NCBI GenBank assembly: GCA_033471095.1
Contig: CP136752.1
Span: forward strand, 1,377,790 to 1,426,426
Length of the DNA stretch: 48,637 bases
Reading direction: 5' to 3'
DNA from: Nitrosopumilaceae archaeon AB1(1)
Lineage (GTDB): Archaea; Thermoproteota; Nitrososphaeria; Nitrososphaerales; Nitrosopumilaceae
In this document: positions 29,923 through 37,915 of the stretch, one piece after another
Layout of the letters: each line of letters opens with the position of its first letter
Position numbering within the stretch: the stretch's first letter is position 1
The notes under the pieces: model-generated
The model's input: only the letters and a program-made list of their open reading frames with translations
What the model was told of the DNA's origin: nothing
Database searches by the model: none
Position numbers and translations under genes: made by a program

Positions 29923-30330
29923 CTAGTTTTTTCATATACTAATGATAAGATTGGATCTAGCATAATATCTAGATCTAGAGTTGAGACGAAAATAAATAAT
30001 GATTTAAAATCAATACGATTAGCAATGTTGGTGGATTCAAGAGTAGACACTTCTTTTATTCCATTACACATAGCTGATATTTAGATAATAAACTTGGTAA
30101 ACCCATTGAGGCAAAAAGTGCGTCAGGACCATTTATGATAAAGAAAGGAACGATGAATGTCACTCATAAAGGGCAAATTCCAGTAGATGTTCCCATACAA
30201 GAACTAAAAGGAAGAAATCAACAAGATTATGTTTTATTGGTGAGAATTGGATCATTTGCTCAATTTAATATTACATCTAGGGGAAAACAAAAAAATACAC
30301 TTAAGAAGTCCAAAGTCAGGTTTCAATTCT
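29923..30330 (+). pseudogene. Broken retropepsin-like (clan AA) aspartic protease gene
   Basis: Translated frames give LVFSYTNDKIG, then LAMLVDSRVDTSFIPLHIAD, stop (TAG 30082-30084), and in the next frame LDNKLGKPIEAKSASGPFMI, KKGTMNVTHKGQIPVDVPIQ and FAQFNIT. This is the retropepsin-like layout with the catalytic D-S/T-G changed to D-S-R (GGA to AGA), a one-base deletion in a T-run at 30079-30082, and CTA where a start codon would be expected after an upstream TAA. The end is uncertain because the original stop is not in the current frame. An ATG at 30135 could in principle begin a truncated 97-residue product without the active site. Confidence 0.7.
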
Positions 30331-30669
30331 TAATCTCGAATCATGCTCAATTTTTAAAAGAATTATTTTATACCTCTAATTTTATAACCCAAATTTGTAT
30401 ACTCTTTCTCTCTTCTCAAGTGATTTAGGAATATAGTGCATACTCAAATATTCAAATATGTGTTCGGATACCTTGTACGAAACAAGTCTCGCGTTCTACA
30501 CAATACCATAGAATGGGTTCTGTTCAGTTTGCTAAACCCATTCATGAGTGATTGAAATGAATCTAATATCAAAAATAAAATTTCAACAAAATATACAAAC
30601 TAGTCAAATCACAGGATGTTTTATGTTAGTATTACCTATCACATCTACTGTTACTGTGGATTAGAAATG
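30331..30669. other. Intergenic stretch with a long hairpin
   Basis: No gene recognised. It contains the hairpin at 30507-30546. The sequence is AT-rich on both strands. Confidence 0.5.
30507..30546. repeat. Inverted repeat/hairpin
   Basis: GAATGGGTT (30511-30519) pairs with AACCCATTC (30535-30543); CAT/ATG extend the stem past a one-base bulge, giving 12 pairs and a 15-base loop. It lies about 125 bases downstream of the minus-strand gene ending at 30670. It could terminate or process that message, or mark an old element end. Confidence 0.6.
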
Positions 30670-30846
30670 TTAACTTTTTCGCACATATGGTTTATCAATT
30701 GTACAAAATGCATTACCTGTTAATTTAATTTGTGATCCTTTATGGGTATCGGTCATTCTTATCAGTTGTGGTTTAGATATTTTTCTACCTTGACATATTA
30801 TACGTTCACCATGGATAGAATCTCCCAAGTTGATCCGCGTTGACAT
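30670..30846 (-). CDS. Small unknown protein (58 residues)
   Basis: ATG 30846 lies one base after the stop of the upstream gene (30848), so it is almost certainly co-translated. The protein (MSTRINLGDSIHGERIICQG...) is basic, with two cysteines and a beta-like pattern, and ends at TAA 30670-30672. No family recognised. The tight spacing is the main evidence that it is real. Confidence 0.55.
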   Translation of the reverse strand: MSTRINLGDSIHGERIICQGRKISKPQLIRMTDTHKGSQIKLTGNAFCTIDKPYVRKS

Positions 30847-30847
30847 A

Positions 30848-31177
30848 TTACTCGTGTTTTTCCATAAATCGTCCTTGTTGTTTTAATTCAGATATTACAT
30901 CAACAACTATTTTTAAATCTAAACCATACTTTTTACATATATCACTAGGGTAAAAAACTTCGCCAATTTTAATTTCATGTAGCAGTAATTTTTTGACCTC
31001 TGTTTTATCTAATTCAAAATTATCCATATTAATTGATTCCACATAATTGTCTGCTAAGTTTTGTTGAATGAATCGTGTTAGTGATTTATTCTCCAGTAAT
31101 ATTCTTGTAAGCAATGTATTTAATTCTAAATATGCATGAAATAAAGAATCTACAGAATTAATATTTTTCTCAGACAT
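30848..31177 (-). CDS. Unknown protein, possible helix-turn-helix-like C-terminus
   Basis: 109 residues from ATG 31177. The C-terminal 45 residues (EVFYPSDICKKYGLDLKIVV, then VISELKQQGRFMEKHE) have the spacing of a winged-helix or helix-turn-helix unit: helix, turn, recognition helix, basic tail. The N-terminal half is helical. The reading frame stays open 29 codons further upstream, to beside the stop of the 31258 gene, but contains no usual start codon there. Middle gene of a three-gene minus-strand cluster. Confidence 0.55.
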   Translation of the reverse strand: MSEKNINSVDSLFHAYLELNTLLTRILLENKSLTRFIQQNLADNYVESINMDNFELDKTEVKKLLLHEIKIGEVFYPSDICKKYGLDLKIVVDVISELKQQGRFMEKHE

Positions 31178-31257
31178 TTCTTGGTTTAGTTGCTGTAATC
31201 TTTTTTCATCATATTCATATAATATATCATCTCTCGATAGATTTTGAGGAGATAAAA

Positions 31258-31689
31258 TTAGAATTCATCCCCCATACGCAATATTCTTTTTCTTGATTTG
31301 TCAAATTTTTGCCATATTGTAAGTTGATGTAACGTAGTAGTGTAACGTAATTGCTTAAGACAGGCATATAGAGTGGAAGGATTTTTGTTAGGATATGCAC
31401 CCATCACAGATTTCAATTCCGATAAAATCTCCGAATTCATCTTTATTTCAATCTCTTTTGGAACTGAATAATTTCTAAACATACCTATAAGATTGCTAGA
31501 AACGCTTTCTAAAATTTCACTAATAAATACTTCATCTTCAAGTTCAAGATTCCATGAAAAATTTACTAAATCGTGAGAAATTCTAGAAGAAGCTTCATAG
31601 TTTCGATTATTCATATTTTCATAAATGTCATCCAATCTTTCTATGAACACAGTTTTTACATCTTTCATGTCTACTTGTGTACGTTCCAT
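31258..31689 (-). CDS. Unknown helical protein
   Basis: 143 residues, all-helical by composition, acidic N-terminal half and basic C-terminus (KFDKSRKRILRMGDEF). No recognised domain. First gene of the 31689-30670 cluster. Start ATG 31689; a second ATG eight codons later is possible. It is divergent from the XRE-CBS regulator 140 bases away, which may control it. Confidence 0.55.
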   Translation of the reverse strand: MERTQVDMKDVKTVFIERLDDIYENMNNRNYEASSRISHDLVNFSWNLELEDEVFISEILESVSSNLIGMFRNYSVPKEIEIKMNSEILSELKSVMGAYPNKNPSTLYACLKQLRYTTTLHQLTIWQKFDKSRKRILRMGDEF

Positions 31690-31831
31690 TTATTAAATAT
31701 TTACAAAATGAATTCTATAAATTTTGTAAGACATATTGGTAGAGAATACAAATGAAATACTACTCAGGTCTCACAAACTGAACAGAATCATAGAATGATA
31801 CTTTAAAAAAGAACTCGTATCAACAGGTATC

Positions 31832-32383
31832 ATGCTACCATCATTAAAATTAATAAAACAGATGCGGATAAAATTGGGCATTACACAAAAGGCATTAAGC
31901 GATATGGTTGGAATTAGCAAATCAATGATGAATCAGATAGAGACTGGGAGATTTAGCACAGGTTATGATACGGCTAAAAAAATCTTTGACTGTCTTGCAA
32001 CAATGGAGAGTAAATCATCACAGAGAACAGTTTATGAATTATGTAGTAAAAAAATTGTATCGATTAAACCAACAGATACTATTAATCATGCTATAAAAAT
32101 TATGCAAAAATCATCGATTAGTCAGATTCCAGTATTTGATAAACTTGTAGTAGTAGGTCTAATCTCAGAAGATCAGATAATGTCACACCTGTCAGAGGAC
32201 AAGAAAATTAAAAACATCAAAGTAGCAGAGATAATGATAGAGCCACCACCAGTAGTTAGTCATTTAACACCAGTTCAAGTGCTAGCACCATTAATGAGAT
32301 TCTCAAAATGTCTTTTGATATCAAAGAGTGGTGTCATATCAGGAATCATAACGGCGTCAGATACTCTAAGATTATTAGAGTGA
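31832..32383 (+). CDS. XRE-type helix-turn-helix regulator with CBS domain pair
   Basis: 183 residues. Residues ~5-60 form an XRE/Cro HTH (MRIKLGITQKALSDMVGISK, SMMNQIETGR). Residues ~70-183 form two CBS motifs (ISQIPVFDKLVVVGLISEDQ; FSKCLLISKSGVISGIITASD), which usually bind adenosyl ligands such as AMP, ATP or SAM. It is therefore a probable energy- or SAM-sensing transcription factor. TTTAAAAAAG about 25 bases before the ATG suggests a leaderless message. It is convergent with mce (9-bp overlap) and close to the methylmalonyl-CoA operon, but its targets are unknown. Confidence 0.85.
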   Translation: MLPSLKLIKQMRIKLGITQKALSDMVGISKSMMNQIETGRFSTGYDTAKKIFDCLATMESKSSQRTVYELCSKKIVSIKPTDTINHAIKIMQKSSISQIPVFDKLVVVGLISEDQIMSHLSEDKKIKNIKVAEIMIEPPPVVSHLTPVQVLAPLMRFSKCLLISKSGVISGIITASDTLRLLE

Positions 32384-32764
32384 GCATAATTCGGCAAGCA
32401 CGCCACCAAGAGATTTAGGATGAAGGAATGTCACGCGTGTTCCAGCAGAACCTGTTCGAACTTTGCCAAGAAAAACAATTCCGCATTCTGTCATTCTACT
32501 CACCTGAGAATTAATATCATCTACCTGAAGGGCAATGTGGTGCAGTCCCGGACCTTTTTTATCAAGGAATTTCTGTATTGGACTATCACTAGATGTAGGC
32601 TCCATCAACTCAATACGAGAGTTTTCAAGATGAATAATTGCAATTTTGACACCCTCAGAGGATATAGTTTCATAATCAATCTTATCAGTACCTAGCACCA
32701 TGGAATAATGTTTTGCAGATTTCTCTACATCATTTACTGCAATCGCAATGTGATCGAGTCTCAA
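32375..32764 (-). CDS. mce: Methylmalonyl-CoA epimerase
   Basis: 129 residues, VOC fold. LDHIAIAVNDVEKSAKHYSM at the N-terminus, IELMEP, and GLHHIALQVDDI supply the metal-binding histidines and glutamates seen in methylmalonyl-CoA epimerases. It interconverts (S)- and (R)-methylmalonyl-CoA before the mutase. TTG start at 32764 directly abuts the mutase stop (32765-32767), so translation is coupled. In thaumarchaea this serves the 3-hydroxypropionate/4-hydroxybutyrate CO2-fixation cycle. Confidence 0.92.
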   Translation of the reverse strand: MRLDHIAIAVNDVEKSAKHYSMVLGTDKIDYETISSEGVKIAIIHLENSRIELMEPTSSDSPIQKFLDKKGPGLHHIALQVDDINSQVSRMTECGIVFLGKVRTGSAGTRVTFLHPKSLGGVLAELCSL

Positions 32765-34342
32765 TTAAAACACTTCTCTTGGTTTGTATTGACCAAACAC
32801 TTCTCTGAATGTGTTACTAATTTCACCAGTAGTAGCATATACTTTTGCAGCACGAATAATATATGGCATGAGATTATCTTTACCCTCTGCTGCATTTTGA
32901 AGTTTCGATAGTGCAGTATTGACTTTAAGTGTGTCACGTTTAGAGAATAATTTCTTTAAAGCAATCTTTTGTTTCTTTTCTATAGAATCATCTATTCTTA
33001 ATATATCCAGACTAGTTTCATCCTCATCTATGAATTTATTCACACCAATTATTACTCGTGAATCAGAGTCTATCTCTTTTTTGAGACGATACGCATTTTG
33101 ACGAATCTCTGATTGAAAGAATCCCTTTTCAATGGCTTTGATTGAGCCGCCCATTTTTTCAATTTTTTTGAGATACTTCCAAACTTGAGACTCTATTTCA
33201 TCACACAGAGATTCTAAATAATGAGAGCCGGCCAATGGATCTACAGTCTTTACAAGTCCAGTTTCATTTGCAATTATCTGCTGTGTTCGAAGTGCGATTT
33301 TAGCAGACTCTTGTGTTGGAAGAGCAAGGGCCTCATCACGAGAGTTTGTATGAAGGGATTGCGTGCCGCCAAGTACAGCGGCCATTGATTGTACTGCAAC
33401 ACGCACAATATTGTTATCTGGCTGTTGAGCAGTAAGTGATTCACCGCTTGTCTGTACATGGAATTTGAGATGTAGTGATTTTGGATCTTTGGCACCAAAC
33501 TCTTCTTTGAGAATTTTAGCATAAATACGACGAGCCACTCTAAATTTGGCAACCTCTTCAAAAAATTCTATTGTACAACAGAAAAAGAAAGATAGGCGTG
33601 GTGCAAAATCGTCGATCTTCATACCTCGATCTAGACACATTTGGATATACGCTTTAGCATTTGCAAGTGTAAATGCAATCTCTTGAACAGCAGTAGAACC
33701 TGCCTCTCTCATATGATATCCGGAAATTGATATTGGGTACCATTGTGGAATATTTTTTGCACAAAAACTAATCATATCTCCAACAAGTCTCATAGAAGGA
33801 GTCGGTGGATAAATGTAGGTGTTGCGTGCAATATACTCTTTGAGGATGTCATTTTGTGTTGTACCTCGAAAATCTTTTCCAGTGAATCCTTGTGACTCAC
33901 CTACTGCCATATAGTAGGCCAAAAGTGTAGAGGCAGTTGAATTTATTGTCATCGAGCTACTAACTGTACCAAGAGGTATTTTGTGAAAAGCAGTCATCAT
34001 ATCTTGAAGTGAAGAGATTGAGACACCAACTTTGCCCACCTCACCTTCAGCATAAGGAGATGCGGCATCATGACCCATCTGAGTCGGAAGATCAAATGCC
34101 ATGCTAAGACCGGTCTGTCCCTTGTCTAACATGAATCTAAAACGCTTGTTTGTAAGTACAGAATCTCCAAAACCAGTATACTGTCGCATGGTCCAAAATC
34201 TGCTTCTATACATGTCGGAGTGTATTCCCCGTGTGAATGGATATTTACCAGAGTCTTCTTTAGGTCTAGATTTTGCGTTTTTTTGATAAATACGCTTGAT
34301 TGGAATAGAGGAATCTGTTACAAAAGATTTATCGACTACCAA
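32765..34342 (-). CDS. mcmA1: Methylmalonyl-CoA mutase, large (catalytic) subunit
   Basis: 525 residues. Rearranges methylmalonyl-CoA to succinyl-CoA. The TIM-barrel catalytic domain is clear: YPFTRGIHSDMYRSRFWTMR, QTGLSMAFDLPTQMGHD, SISGYHMREAGSTAVQEIAF, and HVQTSGESLTAQQPDNNIVR. The B12-binding domain is absent, as in archaea where a separate small subunit carries it; that gene is not in this window. Start TTG 34342, one base after the MeaB stop; no upstream in-frame alternative exists. Middle gene of meaB-mcmA1-mce. Confidence 0.95.
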   Translation of the reverse strand: MVVDKSFVTDSSIPIKRIYQKNAKSRPKEDSGKYPFTRGIHSDMYRSRFWTMRQYTGFGDSVLTNKRFRFMLDKGQTGLSMAFDLPTQMGHDAASPYAEGEVGKVGVSISSLQDMMTAFHKIPLGTVSSSMTINSTASTLLAYYMAVGESQGFTGKDFRGTTQNDILKEYIARNTYIYPPTPSMRLVGDMISFCAKNIPQWYPISISGYHMREAGSTAVQEIAFTLANAKAYIQMCLDRGMKIDDFAPRLSFFFCCTIEFFEEVAKFRVARRIYAKILKEEFGAKDPKSLHLKFHVQTSGESLTAQQPDNNIVRVAVQSMAAVLGGTQSLHTNSRDEALALPTQESAKIALRTQQIIANETGLVKTVDPLAGSHYLESLCDEIESQVWKYLKKIEKMGGSIKAIEKGFFQSEIRQNAYRLKKEIDSDSRVIIGVNKFIDEDETSLDILRIDDSIEKKQKIALKKLFSKRDTLKVNTALSKLQNAAEGKDNLMPYIIRAAKVYATTGEISNTFREVFGQYKPREVF

Positions 34343-34343
34343 A

Positions 34344-35261
34344 TTACTTCACCAAGGTCTTTGTGATTCTCTGAGCTGCGCTAAATGGATCTAGTTTATT
34401 TCGTAACACCATATCTAAATATTTTTGATATGTAACGTTAGAGTCTAACACTGAATCAATTAATTCACGTGTATTATTTAAAACAATATCCCGCAATTCT
34501 GTTTTTAAACGATTCATGTGTATTACACCCAGATTATCTTTCTTTTTTTCATAAACAGATTGAATTATAGTGACTAATTCAGATATTCCCTTACCCGTTT
34601 TAGCTGACGTCTTCAATACATGTGGATTAGCATCATGAGATCCCACATAATCTCTAACAGCATCATACAACTGTAATGCTCCAGGCAAATCAGATTTATT
34701 TACAAGATAAATGTCACCAATCTCTGTCAATCCAGCTTTAATGGTCTGTATGTCATCACCAGTATTTGGATTAAACACAACTATTGTGACATCAGACACA
34801 TCAGATATTGAAACCTCAGTCTGCCCTGCACCTGCACTCTCAATTATAATAGGATTGAATTTTGCATAATTTAAAACTCTGATACAATTTCTAATAGAGT
34901 GTGATATTGCGCCAGTAGCACCTCTAGATGCGATACTACGAATATAGACACCGCTATCAGTAGAGCACCTCATGCGTATACGATCTCCCAATATCGCACC
35001 ACCGGTTATGTGACTTGTTGGATCTATAGCTAGAATTGCAGGATTGAGTTTAGATTTTTTAAATCCAGTGATTAATTTATCGATCAAACTACTTTTACCA
35101 GCACCAGCAGGTCCAGTAATTCCAACAATCATAGAAGTTAGTGGTTGTTTGAATAATACTCCAAGTAGTGGTTTTATACTTTTGGGATCGTTCTCTATTT
35201 GAGTAATTATTTTGGCTATTACTCCACGATCTCCAGATCTAATCTTAGATTCTACTGTCAT
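34344..35261 (-). CDS. meaB: MeaB/ArgK-type GTPase, methylmalonyl-CoA mutase chaperone
   Basis: 305 residues from ATG 35261 (GTG six codons earlier is possible). Walker A GPAGAGKSSLID, switch region DPTSHITGGAILGDRIRM, IRSIASRGATG, ESAGAGQTEV and the NKSD guanine motif are visible. MeaB proteins gate delivery and repair of adenosylcobalamin on the mutase. First gene of the operon, followed directly by the mutase. The 220-base divergent region to the next regulator gene contains two palindromes. Confidence 0.93.
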   Translation of the reverse strand: MTVESKIRSGDRGVIAKIITQIENDPKSIKPLLGVLFKQPLTSMIVGITGPAGAGKSSLIDKLITGFKKSKLNPAILAIDPTSHITGGAILGDRIRMRCSTDSGVYIRSIASRGATGAISHSIRNCIRVLNYAKFNPIIIESAGAGQTEVSISDVSDVTIVVFNPNTGDDIQTIKAGLTEIGDIYLVNKSDLPGALQLYDAVRDYVGSHDANPHVLKTSAKTGKGISELVTIIQSVYEKKKDNLGVIHMNRLKTELRDIVLNNTRELIDSVLDSNVTYQKYLDMVLRNKLDPFSAAQRITKTLVK

Positions 35262-35383
35262 GATTAAACACGTAAACACTTACAAAAAAATCTTAGTCTG
35301 AATAGTTGTGAAAATATGATATATTTTATTAAAAATGACTAAAACGTGGATTTTTGAGAGAATTTTTGTAGAGTATCATATAG

Positions 35384-35407
35384 AAATTTTAGTCTAGACG
35401 AAAATTT
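35384..35407. promoter_or_regulatory. 24-bp near-perfect palindrome between meaB and a regulator gene
   Basis: Arms AAATTTT and AAAATTT surround a central GTCTAGAC; 22 of 24 positions are symmetric. It lies 123 bases before the meaB start and 74 bases before the HTH gene at 35481. An operator for the neighbouring regulator is the simplest reading. Confidence 0.5.
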
Positions 35408-35466
35408 AATACACGATACCACATTCACATACACGGTTATACATGATAACTTTAAATTCTGTGAAA

Positions 35467-35478
35467 GTAAAATTTTAC
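35467..35478. promoter_or_regulatory. 12-bp perfect palindrome abutting the regulator start
   Basis: GTAAAATTTTAC ends two bases before the ATG at 35481, just downstream of a TTTAAAT TATA-like box. At the transcription start of a leaderless message it would be well placed for autorepression. Confidence 0.45.
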
Positions 35479-35480
35479 AT

Positions 35481-35894
35481 ATGCTTTTACCAGCAGAGAT
35501 CGAGTCTAAAACATTAATCCCTGCGCTTCGCGCGATTTTGGCAAGAAGGTTGGCAAACAAGTATAAAGTAAAAGAAAATCTCATATCAAAAATGTTGGGA
35601 GTGACACAAGCTGCAATTAGTAATTATATCAGAGGAATCAGAGGCGATCCAAAGTTGATTGAAAAACTATTAGCAGAAAAACAGATTGCAGAGATGTTGG
35701 AGGAACTCGCAGAAAGATTAGCCTCAGATTTAGCATATACACCATCAAGTCTTTCAAAATTTATCGGATTATGCAATTATATCAAATCAAGTTTGATAAT
35801 TTGTGACATACATCACAACTTGGAATCAGATATTGATGAACGGGTATGTAAAGAATGTGAAAGTATGTTGCTCAAAGGTCCCGGGGCAATCTAG
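35481..35894 (+). CDS. XRE-like transcriptional regulator (COG2522-type) with Cys-rich C-terminus
   Basis: 137 residues. An HTH is visible at about residues 28-58 (NKYKVKENLISKMLGVTQAA, then ISNYIRGIRG). The C-terminus has C-x12-C and C-x2-C spacing (GLCNY, IICDIHH, VCKECES), which could bind zinc or sense redox. Members of this archaeal family sit beside the genes they control in several archaea, but no ligand is certain. Divergent from the meaB operon and next to two palindromes. Its stop overlaps the convergent Alba-like gene by four bases. Confidence 0.8.
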   Translation: MLLPAEIESKTLIPALRAILARRLANKYKVKENLISKMLGVTQAAISNYIRGIRGDPKLIEKLLAEKQIAEMLEELAERLASDLAYTPSSLSKFIGLCNYIKSSLIICDIHHNLESDIDERVCKECESMLLKGPGAI

Positions 35895-36199
35895 TTTCCA
35901 GTCATTCGTATAGTAATTATTGATAACATTTTTCCTTGTTGTGGATCTAGTTCACTGTCCACCATTACATTAGCAATCTTGCAGTTACCTTGACGTATTT
36001 TTTCATTTAAGATATTGGCAACAGAGACGGCGTTTGGTATCAATTGATCTATACCGTGTATAGTTATCTCTTTATGTGTGCGTAAGAGTTCTGAGGCAAG
36101 ATAGGCATCATTCATTACAGGTGTATCGTGGGCATAAAAGATATTAGAGTTTGCTAATTCATTTTTACTACCATTTATCACTGATTCAATTTGTGCCAA
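35891..36199 (-). CDS. Alba-like nucleic-acid-binding protein
   Basis: 102 residues. The core FYAHDTPVMNDAYLASELL followed by EITIHGIDQLIPNAVSVANI and a C-terminal strand pair matches the IF3-C-like Alba fold (compare the Alba pattern KPVMNYV..., EIVIKARGRAISKAVD). The residue corresponding to the acetylatable lysine region is not obvious, so it is a diverged paralogue. Alba proteins coat DNA and RNA in archaea. Start TTG 36199; no in-frame ATG is upstream. Confidence 0.7.
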   Translation of the reverse strand: MAQIESVINGSKNELANSNIFYAHDTPVMNDAYLASELLRTHKEITIHGIDQLIPNAVSVANILNEKIRQGNCKIANVMVDSELDPQQGKMLSIITIRMTGN

Positions 36200-36318
36200 T
36201 AGTTATCAAAAAATTTTAAGTGTTTTAAATCTATCCGTATCTAAGAATCATAAATTATTTATCATACCAATCAAACAAATCGCTAAACGTTTAAAAGATG
36301 GTCGTTAAGTAGTTGCAT

Positions 36319-37914
36319 ATGCAGACAGCAAAATTTATTTTTGTTACAGGCGGAGTAATGTCTGGACTTGGGAAAGGAATAACAGCATCATCAATTGCAA
36401 AACTTTTACAATTAGACAACTACAAAACATCTTGTGTAAAAATTGATCCCTACCTAAATTATGATGCAGGTACAATGAATCCTGTAGCTCATGGAGAAGT
36501 CTATGTGACAGAAGACGGCGGAGAGTGCGATATGGACTTGGGAAATTATGAGAGATTTTTAAATCAAGATATGCCAAAGTCGCATAATATTACAACTGCC
36601 CAAGTATACTCATCAGTCATTAATGATGAAAGAGAGGGGAAATATCTGGGGGCATGTGTACAGATTATTCCACATGTAACAGATGAGATTAAAAGAAGAT
36701 TGTATGAAATAATTGAGAAAGAAAAATTGGATATTCTTGTCGTAGAGTGTGGTGGAACAGTTGGAGATATCGAGAGTTTGCCATTTTTAGAGGCCATGAG
36801 ACAGATTAGGTTTGAGGAGGGTATGCAAAATTCAGTATTTATTCATGTTACGCTAGCACCAATACTAGATGTTGTCGGAGAACAAAAATCAAAACCCACA
36901 CAGCATAGTGTGCAAGAGCTGCGTAAAATAGGAATTCAGCCAGATTACTTGGCAGTAAGATGCAAAGAGTCATTACATGAAAATGTGAAAAAAAAGATTG
37001 CTTTATTTTCTAATGTGGAAGAAAAAGATGTTTTATCATGTCATGATGTTGAATCAGTTTTTCAAGTTCCACAATTATTACATAAACAAGGCTTAACAGA
37101 ATCAATTTTTAAAAGATTCAAACAGGTGAATAATAGAGATTTGAAAAAATGGGAAGAGTGGAATGGAATTACAGATGCAATGACCAAAGAGTATAAACAA
37201 GTAAAAATTGCTCTAGTTGGAAAATATGTTAGTCTTACAGATAGTTATGTCAGTGTCAATCAAGCATTGAGTCATGCATGTTCTAGTTGTGATAGAATGA
37301 TAAAATTAGATTTTATAGATTCAGAGACAATACAAGATCTCAATATATTGGCAAAGTATGATGGTGTGGTAATACCAGGAGGATTCGGAGTTCGAGGATT
37401 TGAGGGAATCATAAACACAGCTCAGTATTGTATGGAAAAGAAAATACCATATCTAGGAATTTGTTTTGGATTTCAGCTTGCAATAGTTGCATTTGGTAGA
37501 AAGTATTGTAATTTAACAGACGGTAATTCTACTGAAATAGATAAAAATACAAATCATAAGATTATAGACATACTACCTGAGCAAAACGGTGTGACAGATA
37601 TGGGAGGCTCACTAAGGCTAGGCGGTAGTCAAATTAAGATAAAGACAGATTCAAGGGCACAGAGAATCTATGGAAAAGAAATTATTCAAAAAAGACACAG
37701 ACACAGATATGAATTTAACACAAAATATGATGATTTATTTACAAAAAACGGAATGATTTTCTCTGGAAATAGTATGGATGGAAAGAGGATGGAGATTTTA
37801 GAAATTACAGATTATCCATTCTTTTTTGCTACACAATTTCATCCCGAATTTAATAGTAGACCAGGGTATCCTGAAGAGTCATTTGTAGAATTTATAAAAA
37901 TCGCATCAAATTAA
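36319..37914 (+). CDS. pyrG: CTP synthase
   Basis: 531 residues from ATG 36319 (TTG at 36313 is two codons earlier). UTP + glutamine + ATP give CTP. The synthetase domain starts [20 protein letters not shown] with the P-loop, then [15 protein letters not shown] and [20 protein letters not shown]. The glutaminase domain has GICFGFQ with nucleophile Cys382 and the HPEFNSRP histidine/glutamate near the end. A TATA-like CGTTTAAAAG about 25 bases before 36319 supports that start. Full length. Confidence 0.96.
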   Translation: MQTAKFIFVTGGVMSGLGKGITASSIAKLLQLDNYKTSCVKIDPYLNYDAGTMNPVAHGEVYVTEDGGECDMDLGNYERFLNQDMPKSHNITTAQVYSSVINDEREGKYLGACVQIIPHVTDEIKRRLYEIIEKEKLDILVVECGGTVGDIESLPFLEAMRQIRFEEGMQNSVFIHVTLAPILDVVGEQKSKPTQHSVQELRKIGIQPDYLAVRCKESLHENVKKKIALFSNVEEKDVLSCHDVESVFQVPQLLHKQGLTESIFKRFKQVNNRDLKKWEEWNGITDAMTKEYKQVKIALVGKYVSLTDSYVSVNQALSHACSSCDRMIKLDFIDSETIQDLNILAKYDGVVIPGGFGVRGFEGIINTAQYCMEKKIPYLGICFGFQLAIVAFGRKYCNLTDGNSTEIDKNTNHKIIDILPEQNGVTDMGGSLRLGGSQIKIKTDSRAQRIYGKEIIQKRHRHRYEFNTKYDDLFTKNGMIFSGNSMDGKRMEILEITDYPFFFATQFHPEFNSRPGYPEESFVEFIKIASN

Positions 37915-37915
37915 A

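Larger units (their letters stand above)
30518..31787. repeat. 14-bp inverted repeat pair flanking the three-gene cluster
   Basis: TTCTGTTCAGTTTG at 30518-30531 appears in reverse complement as CAAACTGAACAGAA at 31774-31787. The pair brackets the three small unknown genes. It could be element ends or repeated binding sites, or chance in AT-rich DNA; no transposase or target duplication is seen. Confidence 0.4.

Noticed and set aside
29874-30071. Minus-strand 65-residue ORF
   Set aside because: It opposes the retropepsin-like coding pattern on the plus strand.
31178-31267. Fusion of the 31258 and 30848 genes by frameshift
   Set aside because: The downstream frame is open upstream of its ATG, but a shift would have to occur within two codons after a TGA and before a TAA, with no slippery sequence; two genes is simpler.
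30511-31787. Insertion sequence
   Set aside because: No transposase motif, no target-site duplication seen, and a 14-bp repeat pair can arise by chance in AT-rich DNA; kept only as a repeat observation.
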